From an uncultured Planctomycetaceae bacterium (GTDB taxonomy: Bacteria > Planctomycetota > Planctomycetia > Pirellulales > UBA1268): 36,838 nucleotides of DNA. The translations under genes and the position numbers were made by a program. Location: NCBI GenBank assembly GCA_903951635.1, contig CAJBCV010000278.1, positions 1 to 36,838 of the forward strand. Reading direction: 5' to 3'. This document shows positions 26,263 to 35,052 of the stretch, one piece after another. Position 1 is the stretch's first letter. Each line of letters begins with the position of its first letter. A model generated the notes under the pieces. The model had not been told where the DNA came from. It ran no database searches and worked only from the letters and a program-made list of their open reading frames with translations.

Positions 26263-28929
26263 ATGGGCATCGCCGGCAGGTTTATTCGACTGTTCGATTC
26301 TGCACCGTGGCGCGTTGCAAAACGCCGCACGCGGCTCGGGTGCCGGCGGCGGGGGGGCTGTCAGCCAACAGCTTGGCAGGGGGGCGAGCGGCTCGAATCG
26401 CGGGCGATGTTCGCCGCCGCGCCGATGCAGGTGGGGATGAATCTCGAGAATGTCGTCGATTGGTCCCCCGCTTGGACGTTCACCGACGCCTTTCAAAGCT
26501 CGCGGCCGTGGATCGCTCAGGCGGTCGACGTGGCAAGCGGCGCGGGCCGCTGGGATGTCGGTGACACCCATCCGCTTCCGGTGAACGCCAAGGGGGAGAT
26601 CACCCACTTCGAGACCTGGACGGAAAACGGCCGGCAGTTCCGCCATCAGGCGGCCACGCTTCTCTTCCGCGACGTCGGCAACTATGCCAGCGGCACCTAT
26701 CACGCCCAGTGGGAGGGGAAGGGGACGGTGAGCTTCGGGTTCGATGCCCGCGTCCTCTCGACAACCACCGGCCCCGACGGCATCCACCGGGCGGAACTCG
26801 CCGTCGTGCCGACGAGCGCCGGGATCCTCGTCCGCATCGAAGCCACCGATCCTGCCGATCCGGTTCGCGGGATCCACGTCTGGATGCCCGATTGGAAGGG
26901 GAAGAGCTTTGCCGGCGAGGTGTGGAAGCCGGGGGCGGCGTTCTCGCCTTTCCATCCGCTCTTCCTCGAGCGTCTCGATCCCTTCTCGACGATCCGTTTC
27001 ATGGGTTGGCAGGAGACCAACGGCTCCACCGTGCGCGGCGTCGCCGATGCCCGCTCCGCCGACGCTGCCCGGCAGAGCTCCGGCCCCGGTGGCTCGCCGA
27101 GCGAGCCGAAGGTCAACGGCGTCTCCATCGAGCAGATGGTGCAACTGGCCAACGACCTCGACGCCGATCCGTGGTTCAACATGCCGCCGCGGGCCGACGA
27201 CGGGTATGTCCGCGCCTTCGCCCAGACCGTCCGCGACCGGCTCGAGCCGGGGCGGAAGGTGTATGTCGAATGGTCGAACGAGATCTGGAACTGGGGGTGG
27301 GGATTTGACGGGGCACGGGTCGTCGACGAACTCGCCACGCGCCCCGAATACTCGGGCCTCGACCACTGGCAAGTCGCCGGCCGCGAGGCGAAGCGCGATC
27401 TCGACATCTGGAGCGACGTCTTCGCCGGGCAGACGTCGCGGCTGGTCCGTGTGGCGGCCGGTCAGGCGGCCAACGAGTGGATCGTCAACCGGGTCGCCTC
27501 CGCGATGGGGGGCTCGTTTGACGTCCTCGCCATCGCCCCCTACATCCTCCCCACCGACCAGCAGCGCGCGACCTACACCGCCGCGACGACCGTCGACACG
27601 ATCCTCGCCGACTGCCGCACCGCCGTCGACACGGCGATCGACTGGACGCGACGCCACAAAACCCTCGCCGACACGTGGTCGAAGACGCTCGGCCGCCCCA
27701 TTGGCTTGGTCGCCTACGAAGGGGGCGTCCATCTCGATAGCCGTGGCAGCCCCGCCCAGCAGGCGTTCTACGACGCCTCGAACGACCGGCGAATGGGAGA
27801 TCTCTACCGGCAGTATCTCCAGGGGCTCGCCGCCGCCGGGATGAGCCTCTACGTCGACTTCCAATTCACCGGTCAATCGGGGGCGTCGCCGTGGGGGGAT
27901 TTCGCCAAGCTCCACGCGATGGATGAGCCGGTGGTTTCCGCCTGGCGCTACGCTGCGGTCGTGGCGGCGGCCGATGGGGCGCTGTTTCGGGCGGCGCCGC
28001 GGCCCCCGATCGATTTCGACGGCGATGGCGTCGGGGATGTCGTGTGGCGCGATGCCACGACCGGAGCCTGCGTCGCCTGGCTCCTCGATGCCGGCGGGGC
28101 GACGAAGGGGACGCGCGCCCTCGGCGGCGGTGGAGGCGTGAACGCGCTTGCCACGATCGGCGACTTCGACGGGGACGGCGTCTCCGATCTCGTGTGGCGC
28201 AACAAGACGACCGGCGTGAGCATCCTCAAGCTCCTCCGGGCCGATGGCACGGCGAAGGGGACGGCCTCCCTCGGCGGGAGCGTCGCTTGGCAGATCGAGA
28301 CGTCGGATGATTTCGACGGCGACGGCCGCGATGACCTCGTTTGGCGGCACGGTACGAGCGGCTCGACGGTGATCTGGCTGATGAACGCCGGCCGCGTCGT
28401 GGCGAGCGCCCCCATCGGCGGTGATGCGGTGTGGCGGCTCGTCTCGACCTCGGGGCGGTATGACGCCGACGGCGACGGCCGAGCCGATCTTCTCTGGCGG
28501 AACGGCACGACCGGCGCCACAGTGCTATGGCTCATGAATGGCCTCGCGAAGCGCTCCGCGACGACGCTCGGCGGGGATCTCCGCTGGGAGGTGGTGGCCA
28601 GTGGCGACTTCGATCGCGACGGCCGGGGGGATCTGGTGTGGCGCGACCGGATCGGCGGGACGGCGGTGGTTTGGTTCATGAACGGGGCGACGGCCACGGC
28701 GAGTCGGGCCCTCGTGGCGACGGGCCTCGCTTCCTCCGCGGCTCCCTGGTCGATCGTCGCCACGCTCTCGGCCGGGACAGCCGGCCGCCCGGGGATCGTG
28801 GTCCGCGAGACGGCAAGCGGCCGGAGCATCGTGTGGTGGATGGACGGGGGGGCGATCAGCGCCACGGCGCCGCTCGGCGGTGACAGCCGCGTCGCGCTTC
28901 TCCGCCGCCCCGGCCGGGCCGTTGGCTGA
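26263..28929 (+). CDS. Secreted clan GH-A-like glycosidase with VCBS/FG-GAP repeats
   Basis: An 888-residue protein. The basic N-terminus ends in a LEPR-XLL-like motif (GERLESRAMFA, residues 41-51), the usual start of planctomycete surface proteins. Residues about 55-600 look like a TIM-barrel catalytic region: MNLENVVDWSPAWTFTDAF, RFMGWQETNGS, then VEWSNEIWNWGWG, where N339-E340 fits the Asn-Glu acid/base pair of clan GH-A. The later strand GLVAYEGGVHLDS offers E486 as a nucleophile candidate. The substrate is unknown. From about residue 585 the protein has six or so repeats of 45-50 residues with the core GDFDGDGVSDLVWRNKTTG, calcium-binding VCBS/FG-GAP type. I chose ATG 26263, which has GGGAG upstream, over a GTG at 26218. 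The catalytic assignment is inference from motifs. Confidence 0.85.
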   Translation: MGIAGRFIRLFDSAPWRVAKRRTRLGCRRRGGCQPTAWQGGERLESRAMFAAAPMQVGMNLENVVDWSPAWTFTDAFQSSRPWIAQAVDVASGAGRWDVGDTHPLPVNAKGEITHFETWTENGRQFRHQAATLLFRDVGNYASGTYHAQWEGKGTVSFGFDARVLSTTTGPDGIHRAELAVVPTSAGILVRIEATDPADPVRGIHVWMPDWKGKSFAGEVWKPGAAFSPFHPLFLERLDPFSTIRFMGWQETNGSTVRGVADARSADAARQSSGPGGSPSEPKVNGVSIEQMVQLANDLDADPWFNMPPRADDGYVRAFAQTVRDRLEPGRKVYVEWSNEIWNWGWGFDGARVVDELATRPEYSGLDHWQVAGREAKRDLDIWSDVFAGQTSRLVRVAAGQAANEWIVNRVASAMGGSFDVLAIAPYILPTDQQRATYTAATTVDTILADCRTAVDTAIDWTRRHKTLADTWSKTLGRPIGLVAYEGGVHLDSRGSPAQQAFYDASNDRRMGDLYRQYLQGLAAAGMSLYVDFQFTGQSGASPWGDFAKLHAMDEPVVSAWRYAAVVAAADGALFRAAPRPPIDFDGDGVGDVVWRDATTGACVAWLLDAGGATKGTRALGGGGGVNALATIGDFDGDGVSDLVWRNKTTGVSILKLLRADGTAKGTASLGGSVAWQIETSDDFDGDGRDDLVWRHGTSGSTVIWLMNAGRVVASAPIGGDAVWRLVSTSGRYDADGDGRADLLWRNGTTGATVLWLMNGLAKRSATTLGGDLRWEVVASGDFDRDGRGDLVWRDRIGGTAVVWFMNGATATASRALVATGLASSAAPWSIVATLSAGTAGRPGIVVRETASGRSIVWWMDGGAISATAPLGGDSRVALLRRPGRAVG

Positions 28930-28948
28930 CGGCCCGCCCCTTCGCCGG

Positions 28949-28954
28949 TAAGCT
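28949..28954 (+). promoter_or_regulatory. Candidate -10 element (TAAGCT) for the oxidoreductase gene
   Basis: CCGGTAAGCTTTCG stands out in the GC-rich spacer, 49 bases before the ATG at 29004. No -35 element was recognised. Confidence 0.3.
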
Positions 28955-29003
28955 TTCGCCGTGCGTCACGGGGATCGGGGGACGTCGGTCAGGGGAGCGA
29001 GCG

Positions 29004-30329
29004 ATGCGCGAAGCGAGGCGACTGGTGTTGAAGTCGGGGGCCGCGGCGGCGGCGCTGCCGCTGATGACAGCGGTCGCCCGGGGGGCGGAGCCTGCCACGC
29101 CGCTTCCGGTGGCCGTCATCGGCCCCGGCGGCATGGGTCGATCGCATCTGGAGCATCTCGTCCGTCGCGGGGACGTGCGTGTGGCCTGGGTGTGTGATGT
29201 CGATGCCGACCGGCTTGCGGCCGGGAAAAAGCTCGTGGTCGAGGCCGGGCACGACGAGCCGCAGGGGAGCGACGATCTCCGCGACGTCCTCGCCGACAAG
29301 GAGGTACGGGCTGTCTGGATCGCCACGCCCGATCATTGGCATGGCCCCGCCGCGATCCTCGCCGCCGACGCGGGCAAGCATGTCTATGTGGAGAAGCCCG
29401 CCTGCCACAACCTCCGCGAGGGGCGGCTGATGGTCGAGGCCGCCCGCCGCAATCGGGTCGCCATGCAGGTGGGGACGCAGTCGCGCAGTGCCCCGATGAT
29501 CCGCCGCGCCATCGAGAAGCTCCGCGCCGGGGCGATCGGCGACGTGATCGTCGCCAAGGCCTGGAACAGCCAGCGTCGCGGATCGATCGGCACGGAGAAC
29601 CCATCCGATCCTCCCCCCGGGCTCTCCTACGATCACTGGGTCGGCCCGGCCGCTTGGCAGCCGTACCAGAAGAATCTCCTCCCGGGGGTGTGGCGCTTTT
29701 GGCGGAACTTCGGCTGCGGTGACATCGGCAACGACGGCGTCCACGAGATCGACATCGCACGCTATGGCCTCGGTGTCGACGAGCATCCCGATCGGGTGGC
29801 CGGGCTCGGTGGAAAGTATTTTTTTGACGACGATCAGGAGTTTCCCGACACGCAAATCTGTGTCTGGGAATGGCCCGGGGCAGGGGGCTCCGCGAAGCGT
29901 CGGCAGCTCGTCTTCGAGCAGCGCGACTGGTCGCCGTACGTCCAGGAGGGGCACGAGAACGGCAACGCCTTCTATGGCACCAAGGGGATGCTGATCCTCG
30001 GGAAGCGAACCGGCTGGCAGCTCTATTCGGAGCGCAACAAGCTCATCGACGAGGAGACCGGCAGCGTCGATCTCAAGGCTCACCACGACGACTTTCTCGA
30101 TGCCGTGCGGACGGCGATCGCCGGCGGCGACCTGCGGCGGACCCACGCCGATATCGAGGAGGGGCATCGTTCGGCGGCGCTGGTGCATCTTGGCAACATC
30201 GCCTGCCGGCTGGCGCGGACGCTCCATGTCGACGCCGCCGCCGAGCGGATCATCGGCGACGACGAGGCCCAGGCGCTGCTCACGCGGGCCTACCGGGCCG
30301 GTCACTGGGCCGTGCCGCGGGGCGTGTGA
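29004..30329 (+). CDS. Exported Gfo/Idh/MocA family oxidoreductase
   Basis: NAD(P)-dependent sugar or polyol oxidoreductase of 441 residues. An N-terminal leader (REARRLVLKSGAAAAALPL) with paired arginines suggests Tat export of the folded, cofactor-loaded enzyme, common for this family in planctomycetes. The Rossmann domain opens with VAVIGPGGMGRSHLEHL. AVWIATPDHWHGP and YVEKPACHN follow, with the catalytic-type Lys K131. The C-terminal domain has NDGVHEIDIARYGLG with D244 and H247, the residues expected at the active site. The substrate cannot be told. The start has GGGGAG about seven bases upstream. It is followed 60 bases later by a dehydrogenase gene on the same strand. Confidence 0.93.
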   Translation: MREARRLVLKSGAAAAALPLMTAVARGAEPATPLPVAVIGPGGMGRSHLEHLVRRGDVRVAWVCDVDADRLAAGKKLVVEAGHDEPQGSDDLRDVLADKEVRAVWIATPDHWHGPAAILAADAGKHVYVEKPACHNLREGRLMVEAARRNRVAMQVGTQSRSAPMIRRAIEKLRAGAIGDVIVAKAWNSQRRGSIGTENPSDPPPGLSYDHWVGPAAWQPYQKNLLPGVWRFWRNFGCGDIGNDGVHEIDIARYGLGVDEHPDRVAGLGGKYFFDDDQEFPDTQICVWEWPGAGGSAKRRQLVFEQRDWSPYVQEGHENGNAFYGTKGMLILGKRTGWQLYSERNKLIDEETGSVDLKAHHDDFLDAVRTAIAGGDLRRTHADIEEGHRSAALVHLGNIACRLARTLHVDAAAERIIGDDEAQALLTRAYRAGHWAVPRGV

Positions 30330-30347
30330 CGATTTCAACGCGGCTGC

Positions 30348-30353
30348 TATCGT
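30348..30353 (+). promoter_or_regulatory. Candidate -10 element (TATCGT) for the D-2-hydroxyacid dehydrogenase
   Basis: GGCTGCTATCGTGG lies 36 bases before the ATG at 30390 in a 60-base spacer. If real, the gene has its own promoter in addition to any read-through. Confidence 0.3.
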
Positions 30354-30389
30354 GGTGGCCTTCCCGCCCGCCCGCCCTCCGGTGCCACC

Positions 30390-31337
30390 ATGACGAAGAT
30401 CGTTGTCCTCGACGGCCACACCGCCAACCCCGGTGACCTCTCCTGGGAGTCTCTTCACCGGCTCGGTGAGCTCACCGTTCACGACCGGACAGCGCCGGCC
30501 GACGTCGTCTCCCGCGCCGCCGGGGCGGAGATCGTCCTCACGAACAAGACGGTGCTCACCGCCGACGCGATTGCCGCCCTTCCGGCCTTGAAGATGGTGA
30601 GCGTGCTCGCCACCGGCTTCAACATCGTCGATGTCGCGGCGGCGAAGGCGCGCGGGATCCCGGTCTGCAATGTTCCCGAGTACAGCACGCCGAACGTCGC
30701 TCAGGCCGTCTTCGCCCTCCTCCTCGAGCTCACCAATCGCACCGGCCATCACGACGCGACCGTCCATGCCGGACGGTGGGCTGCCTGCCCCGACTTCTGC
30801 TATTGGGACGGCGATCTCGTCGAGCTTGCCGGGCTGACGTTCGGGATCGTCGGCCACGGCCGGATCGGCCGGGCGGTGGGGCATGTCGCCCGCGCGTTCG
30901 GGATGAAGGTCCTCTACCACCGTCGCAACCACGACGGCGAGCCGGGCTGTGTCGATCTCGACACGCTTTTCACGCAGAGCGACGTCGTCAGCCTCCACTG
31001 CCCGCTCACTCCGGAGACCAACGCGTTTGTCAACGCCCGGCGGATCGAGCAGATGAAGCCGACGGCGTATCTCTTGAACACCGCGCGGGGGGCGCTGGTG
31101 AACGAGGCCGACCTGGCTGCGGCGCTCCATGCCGGGCGAATCGCCGGAGCGGGGCTCGATGTGCTCTCGGTGGAGCCACCATCGCCGACCAATCCCTTGC
31201 TCACGGCGCCGCGCTGCGTGATCACCCCTCACATCGCCTGGGCGACGCGCGACGCCCGCCGCCGGCTCCTCGAAACGACGACCGGCAACGTGGCGGCGTT
31301 CCTGGCCGGCTCCCCCCGCCACGTCGTCAATGCGTGA
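30390..31337 (+). CDS. D-2-hydroxyacid dehydrogenase (hydroxypyruvate/glyoxylate reductase type)
   Basis: Cytoplasmic NAD(P)H-dependent reductase of 315 residues, the usual family length. The N-terminal substrate domain has VPEYSTPNVAQAVFALLLEL. The nucleotide-binding domain carries GHGRIGRAVGHVARAFGMKV from residue 155. Catalytic residues are all present: R233 (LLNTARGALVNEA), E262 (LDVLSVEPP) and H281 (ITPHIAWAT). The pattern is closest to glycerate dehydrogenase/hydroxypyruvate reductase; lactate or other 2-ketoacid substrates cannot be excluded. It lies 60 bases after the Gfo/Idh/MocA gene, suggesting related sugar-acid metabolism, and converges on the next gene with a 28-base gap. Confidence 0.93.
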   Translation: MTKIVVLDGHTANPGDLSWESLHRLGELTVHDRTAPADVVSRAAGAEIVLTNKTVLTADAIAALPALKMVSVLATGFNIVDVAAAKARGIPVCNVPEYSTPNVAQAVFALLLELTNRTGHHDATVHAGRWAACPDFCYWDGDLVELAGLTFGIVGHGRIGRAVGHVARAFGMKVLYHRRNHDGEPGCVDLDTLFTQSDVVSLHCPLTPETNAFVNARRIEQMKPTAYLLNTARGALVNEADLAAALHAGRIAGAGLDVLSVEPPSPTNPLLTAPRCVITPHIAWATRDARRRLLETTTGNVAAFLAGSPRHVVNA

Positions 31338-31365
31338 CGGGGCCGCGGACTGAAGGTGGCAGCGG

Positions 31366-34300
31366 CTATGGTGTCGCCTGGTCGTCGGCCGCCACCTGAT
31401 CGGCGCGGCGGATCTGGATCGCGATCGATCCGTCGATCGGAATCACCTGCTGCCCGGTGGCGAGCTCGGCGGTGAGGATCAGGTTGCAGGCGACGTTCGG
31501 CAGCCCCCCGACAGTTTGCGTGGAGCCGAGGTGGTCGATGTAGGGCTTGATGGCGCCGCGGAGGGTCTTGTCGGTGGCTGGCCGCGACGAGTCGCCGATG
31601 AAGTTCCGTAGGTCCGATCCGGTGAAGACGTAGGACCTGGTCGCCGACTGGAAGTTTGGCGCCGGGACGGAGAACGTGGCGATCGTTCCCCCGGTCTCCT
31701 CGTCGCGGAGCGTGCAGCGCAGTTCCGCCCCGGCGGGCGCGGCGAACGAGCCAGGAGCCTCGATGGCGATCCGGTCGCTGCTCCCCTGGTAAAACTCGTC
31801 GATCTTCCAGCCGCCGGTCTTCGACTTCGTCGTGGTCATCGCGATCGAGGCGCCGGGATCGAAGGCGAGATCGCAGGAGGCCTGCGGCTGGGGGGCGGTG
31901 CCGGGATTGTAGACCGGAATGAGGAGGTGATCGCTGACGCCGTACGGCGTCGCCATGTGGATATCGACAAACTCTTCCACGTCGCAGCATTCGGAGCAGG
32001 GGTCGTCGTCGCGGCAGACGGCGATCGACGGGGTCGGTTCCGGTGTCGGAGTCGGGAGTGGGAGCGGGAATTGCAGGCCCTTCCGCGGGAGGACCGACCG
32101 CGGCTGGTTGGCATCGGTCGACGGCGAGGCGTCACCGTGGCCGGAGGAGTCATCGTCACTGTTTGAGCTGCCATCCTCGGATGAGCTGCCGCCACCGGTT
32201 GACTTGCCGCCACTGGCATTGGATGACTTGCCGCCACTGGCTGACTTGCCGCCACTGGCTGATTTGCCGCTGCCGGATGAACTGCCGCCACCGGAAGGAC
32301 CTTGGCCACCAGAGGGACCTTGGTCACTGGAAGGTCCCTGGTCCCGGAGCGGATTCTGCGGAGCCCCGGCTGGCGTGGGAATCTGCTCGGTGCCGCTGAC
32401 GAGCATCACCCCCGTCGACGATCGCCGAGCAAACAGCCGCTGCCGATGTGGCGTGTGGAGGGCGGCCGCAGCCGTGGCAGGCTGGCCCTTGGCGGGGACG
32501 CGGATCGTCTGCACTCCCGGTGGGATCTCCGCCCTGAGCACCTGCCGGCTGATGAGGGTGATCGGCACCGACTTCCCGCCGGCGATGACGCTCGTGTCGT
32601 GAAGATTGAAGCCCTTGCCGACGAGGAACAGCGTCGTCGTTCCGTTCGGGTTGACCCCCTCGGCGCCGTAGTAGCCGACGAGTTCCGGGGCGAGATCGGT
32701 GACGCCGGTGTTGAACAGCTCGAAGCCGCCGCTCGTGTTCTCGTAGGGGATCTGTGCGATCATCGTCTGGAGGGGCAGTTCCCGGTCGAGCTGGTCGACG
32801 CGCCGCATCAGTCGGGCCACCTCCCCGTCGCGGTAGGCGCCGGCATTCTGCGCGCACATCGCGGCCGACTGCTGCATCGATTTGACGCTTCGGGAGAGCT
32901 TCATCGCCTGCCGCATGCTCTGGTCGGTCGACTTCGGGTTGGTGAGGGAGAACCAGTTGGTGCGGATGTCGAACGTCACGTAGGGGACGAACGACGGCAT
33001 GACGATCATCGCCGTGCACTCGCGCATCCCCGGCTCGAGGCAGCGCTGGGAGAGATCCTGTTTCCGCGAATTGGTGCCGATGAGCGTGTCGCGGAAGGCG
33101 GCGAGGTTGTTCTGCGTCGGGGGTGCCTGGATCCGAGGGTAGAACCGCCAGCCGAAGGTGTCGGCGCCGTGGGTGAAGCCGACGGCCGTCTGGTTGAGGC
33201 CGATCGTCGCCATGTTCGTCTGCAGAGCGCGGTCGTAGCGGGCCATCGTCTGCCGATTCGCCCGGCCGTGGGCCACCGACATCGCCAGGGCCAGCTGCAT
33301 CTCGCGGCGCTGCGAGAACATGTCTTCCACGTTCTGCTCGGCGGAGACCGGATCGAGGGCGAAGATCCGGATCGGCCAACGGCGCCGGACGTAGTCGTTG
33401 AAGCCGTCGCGGCCCTCTGGAGAAGGGTTCGGGCCGTAGAACGGGCCGGCGAAGGCGCAGCTTCCGGCGAAACCCTTGGCCGCGGAGATGTTGCGCATGT
33501 CCTCGATGAGCCGCTCGTTGAGGAGCGCCGATTCGACGAGGATCATCCAGGCGAGCACCGCCGTTGTCGTCCGGCAGATCTTGCAGGGGCCGACATCGTT
33601 CTCGCACGATCCCCGGCAGGCACAGCCCAGGCAGGGCTCGGTGACCGTGTGGCTCAGAGGCGCCTCGTCGTCGAGGCCGAGCGACTCGAAGAACGCCCGG
33701 CGGCGGAGCTCGAGCTCGCCCATTCGATGGCTGCGGATCAGCTCCGCGAGGTTCCAGCCCGGCATCTCTTCCCACACTGCCGCCTGCCGCTCCTGCGAGA
33801 GGAAGTCGTAGGCGGCCTGGAGCTCCTCGCCGAGGAAGCCGCGGACGTCGTTGTATTCGAGGCAGGGGCGGTTGGCCGGGTTGGCCCCGAGGGCCTCGAA
33901 GGTTGCCCGGAGCATCAGCGCCACCTGGACCTCGCCGACGACATCGACGAGCTCCTCCGGGGGGAGCGGCATCCGCGCGCGCCGCATTTTCGCCGTCGGC
34001 ACCGACACCGACACGGTGTGCGACCGCATCGCCTTGCGCACCTTCGCCACGAGCTTCCGCCGCTGGTCGTCACGAACGGGATCGACGTTCTCTCCTCCGG
34101 GAACGAGCCGGCCGTCGGGGAGAACTCTGGCCTCGAAGGCGTTGACATCCTGCGCGAGCCCTGTCATGCACAGCGCGGTGCGGACCTCGCCGTTGTTGAC
34201 GGCGAAGGTCAGCCCCGGAGCGAGGAGATCAATGAGGTCGTTGATGACCATGTTGCGAAACGTCGTGGGGAGGAGATCATCCCCCAGCTGCGCTTCGCCG

Positions 34301-35052
34301 ATCACGGTTACCTCGGCGCCGTGCCCCTGCTGCGTGTTCTTCCCGGGGAGGATCGAGATCGGGATACGGACGAGATTGAGCGCGTAACCGGGGGAGTCGA
34401 CGGTGTCGTCGCCTTCGTTGATCCGGCGCAGCTCGTCGAGGTGGCCGATGTACTGCGAGAGATGGTCGAGGTGGATCGACGGCTCCAGGCTGACGGCGTT
34501 GTCGTTCCCCATCCCGAAGCTGGCGAAGGGTTGCTGCGTCCCGGTCGTGAACGGCGCCGTGCGGTCGATGACGCCGCTCGAGGGATTCGTCGGATCGGAG
34601 ATCATGTTCTGGACGGTCGTGAAGCTCTGCGGCGTCGCCCCGGTGCTCCCGTGGCTCATCGCCATCGCCAAGCCGACGAACGACTGATCGCTGCGGCTGA
34701 TGCTCGCGTTGTTGAGGTCCTGAAAGTTGCCCAGCTGCGCCTTCAACTGCGACTCGTATTCGTAGCGGTGGCGGGTGAGCCGGCTCTGGCCCCACACATC
34801 CGGCTGCTTGGCAACGATCGAGCCGTAGGTGTCGATGTGGTGCTCGAGCCAGTCGATCTCGCTGGCGAGCTGCTCGACGGAGTCGTCCTTGCAGGTGGCC
34901 GGCCTGTCGCGGTGGAGCGTCTGGGCCGCCGCCTTGAGCCCGCGCATGAGGCCGAGCGGATCGCCGGCGCTGGCCGGCGAGGCGACGAGGGCCACGGCGA
35001 CAGCCAGGAGCAGGGCTGACTTGAGTGCCGATCGATCGCCACGCTCGTCCAT
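31366..35052 (-). CDS. Large secreted protein with cysteine cluster, TIG-like domain and Ser/Gly/Lys linker, function unknown
   Basis: A 1228-residue protein I do not recognise. A signal peptide (SALLLAVAVALVASPASA) ends near residue 29. The first 470 residues are mixed helix and strand with few hydrophobic stretches. Around 472-492 six cysteines occur close together (PCLGCACRGSC, then CKICRTTT), which could bind metal or form disulfides. A helical region (QAMKLSRSVKSMQQSAAM, MRRVDQLDREL) follows. A beta domain near 790-845 (GTTTLFLVGKGFNLHDTSVI) resembles IPT/TIG folds. A low-complexity Ser/Gly/Lys/Asp linker spans about 905-985. A second cysteine group (CRDDDPCSECCDVEEF, about 1011-1026) precedes a C-terminal beta domain. 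GAGGGGA lies upstream of the ATG at 35052. The gene is divergent from a metalloprotease gene. Confidence 0.87.
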   Translation of the reverse strand: MDERGDRSALKSALLLAVAVALVASPASAGDPLGLMRGLKAAAQTLHRDRPATCKDDSVEQLASEIDWLEHHIDTYGSIVAKQPDVWGQSRLTRHRYEYESQLKAQLGNFQDLNNASISRSDQSFVGLAMAMSHGSTGATPQSFTTVQNMISDPTNPSSGVIDRTAPFTTGTQQPFASFGMGNDNAVSLEPSIHLDHLSQYIGHLDELRRINEGDDTVDSPGYALNLVRIPISILPGKNTQQGHGAEVTVIGEAQLGDDLLPTTFRNMVINDLIDLLAPGLTFAVNNGEVRTALCMTGLAQDVNAFEARVLPDGRLVPGGENVDPVRDDQRRKLVAKVRKAMRSHTVSVSVPTAKMRRARMPLPPEELVDVVGEVQVALMLRATFEALGANPANRPCLEYNDVRGFLGEELQAAYDFLSQERQAAVWEEMPGWNLAELIRSHRMGELELRRRAFFESLGLDDEAPLSHTVTEPCLGCACRGSCENDVGPCKICRTTTAVLAWMILVESALLNERLIEDMRNISAAKGFAGSCAFAGPFYGPNPSPEGRDGFNDYVRRRWPIRIFALDPVSAEQNVEDMFSQRREMQLALAMSVAHGRANRQTMARYDRALQTNMATIGLNQTAVGFTHGADTFGWRFYPRIQAPPTQNNLAAFRDTLIGTNSRKQDLSQRCLEPGMRECTAMIVMPSFVPYVTFDIRTNWFSLTNPKSTDQSMRQAMKLSRSVKSMQQSAAMCAQNAGAYRDGEVARLMRRVDQLDRELPLQTMIAQIPYENTSGGFELFNTGVTDLAPELVGYYGAEGVNPNGTTTLFLVGKGFNLHDTSVIAGGKSVPITLISRQVLRAEIPPGVQTIRVPAKGQPATAAAALHTPHRQRLFARRSSTGVMLVSGTEQIPTPAGAPQNPLRDQGPSSDQGPSGGQGPSGGGSSSGSGKSASGGKSASGGKSSNASGGKSTGGGSSSEDGSSNSDDDSSGHGDASPSTDANQPRSVLPRKGLQFPLPLPTPTPEPTPSIAVCRDDDPCSECCDVEEFVDIHMATPYGVSDHLLIPVYNPGTAPQPQASCDLAFDPGASIAMTTTKSKTGGWKIDEFYQGSSDRIAIEAPGSFAAPAGAELRCTLRDEETGGTIATFSVPAPNFQSATRSYVFTGSDLRNFIGDSSRPATDKTLRGAIKPYIDHLGSTQTVGGLPNVACNLILTAELATGQQVIPIDGSIAIQIRRADQVAADDQATP
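32183..32296 (-). repeat. 18-bp minisatellite encoding the Ser/Gly/Lys linker
   Basis: Units of GACTTGCCGCCACTGGCT occur at 32225-32242 and 32243-32260. A near copy is at 32201-32217, and degenerate units flank at 32183-32200 and from 32261 on. In frame they encode ASGGKS. A second short repeat, GGACCTTGG-like, follows at about 32297-32340 and encodes QGPSGGQGPSG. Confidence 0.75.

Noticed and set aside
25696..28350. 884-codon minus-strand frame covering the glycosidase gene and part of the LpoB gene
   Set aside because: Charged low-complexity shadow that crosses two real genes and the repeat-containing spacer.
28989..31322. 777-codon minus-strand frame opposite the two oxidoreductase genes
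   Set aside because: Shadow frame; both plus-strand enzymes have all catalytic residues.
31342..31366. GCCGC/GCGGC inverted repeat between the convergent dehydrogenase and large secreted protein genes as a bidirectional terminator
   Set aside because: A 5-bp stem with a 15-base loop and no T-run is within chance for GC-rich DNA.
32183..32296. Regularly spaced short repeats as a CRISPR array
   Set aside because: The units are 18 bp, contiguous, in frame and encode a Ser/Gly/Lys linker; there are no spacers or cas genes.
32302..35019. 905-codon plus-strand frame opposite the large secreted protein
   Set aside because: No domains, Arg/Glu/Asp/His-rich shadow. The minus-strand frame has a signal peptide and cysteine motifs.
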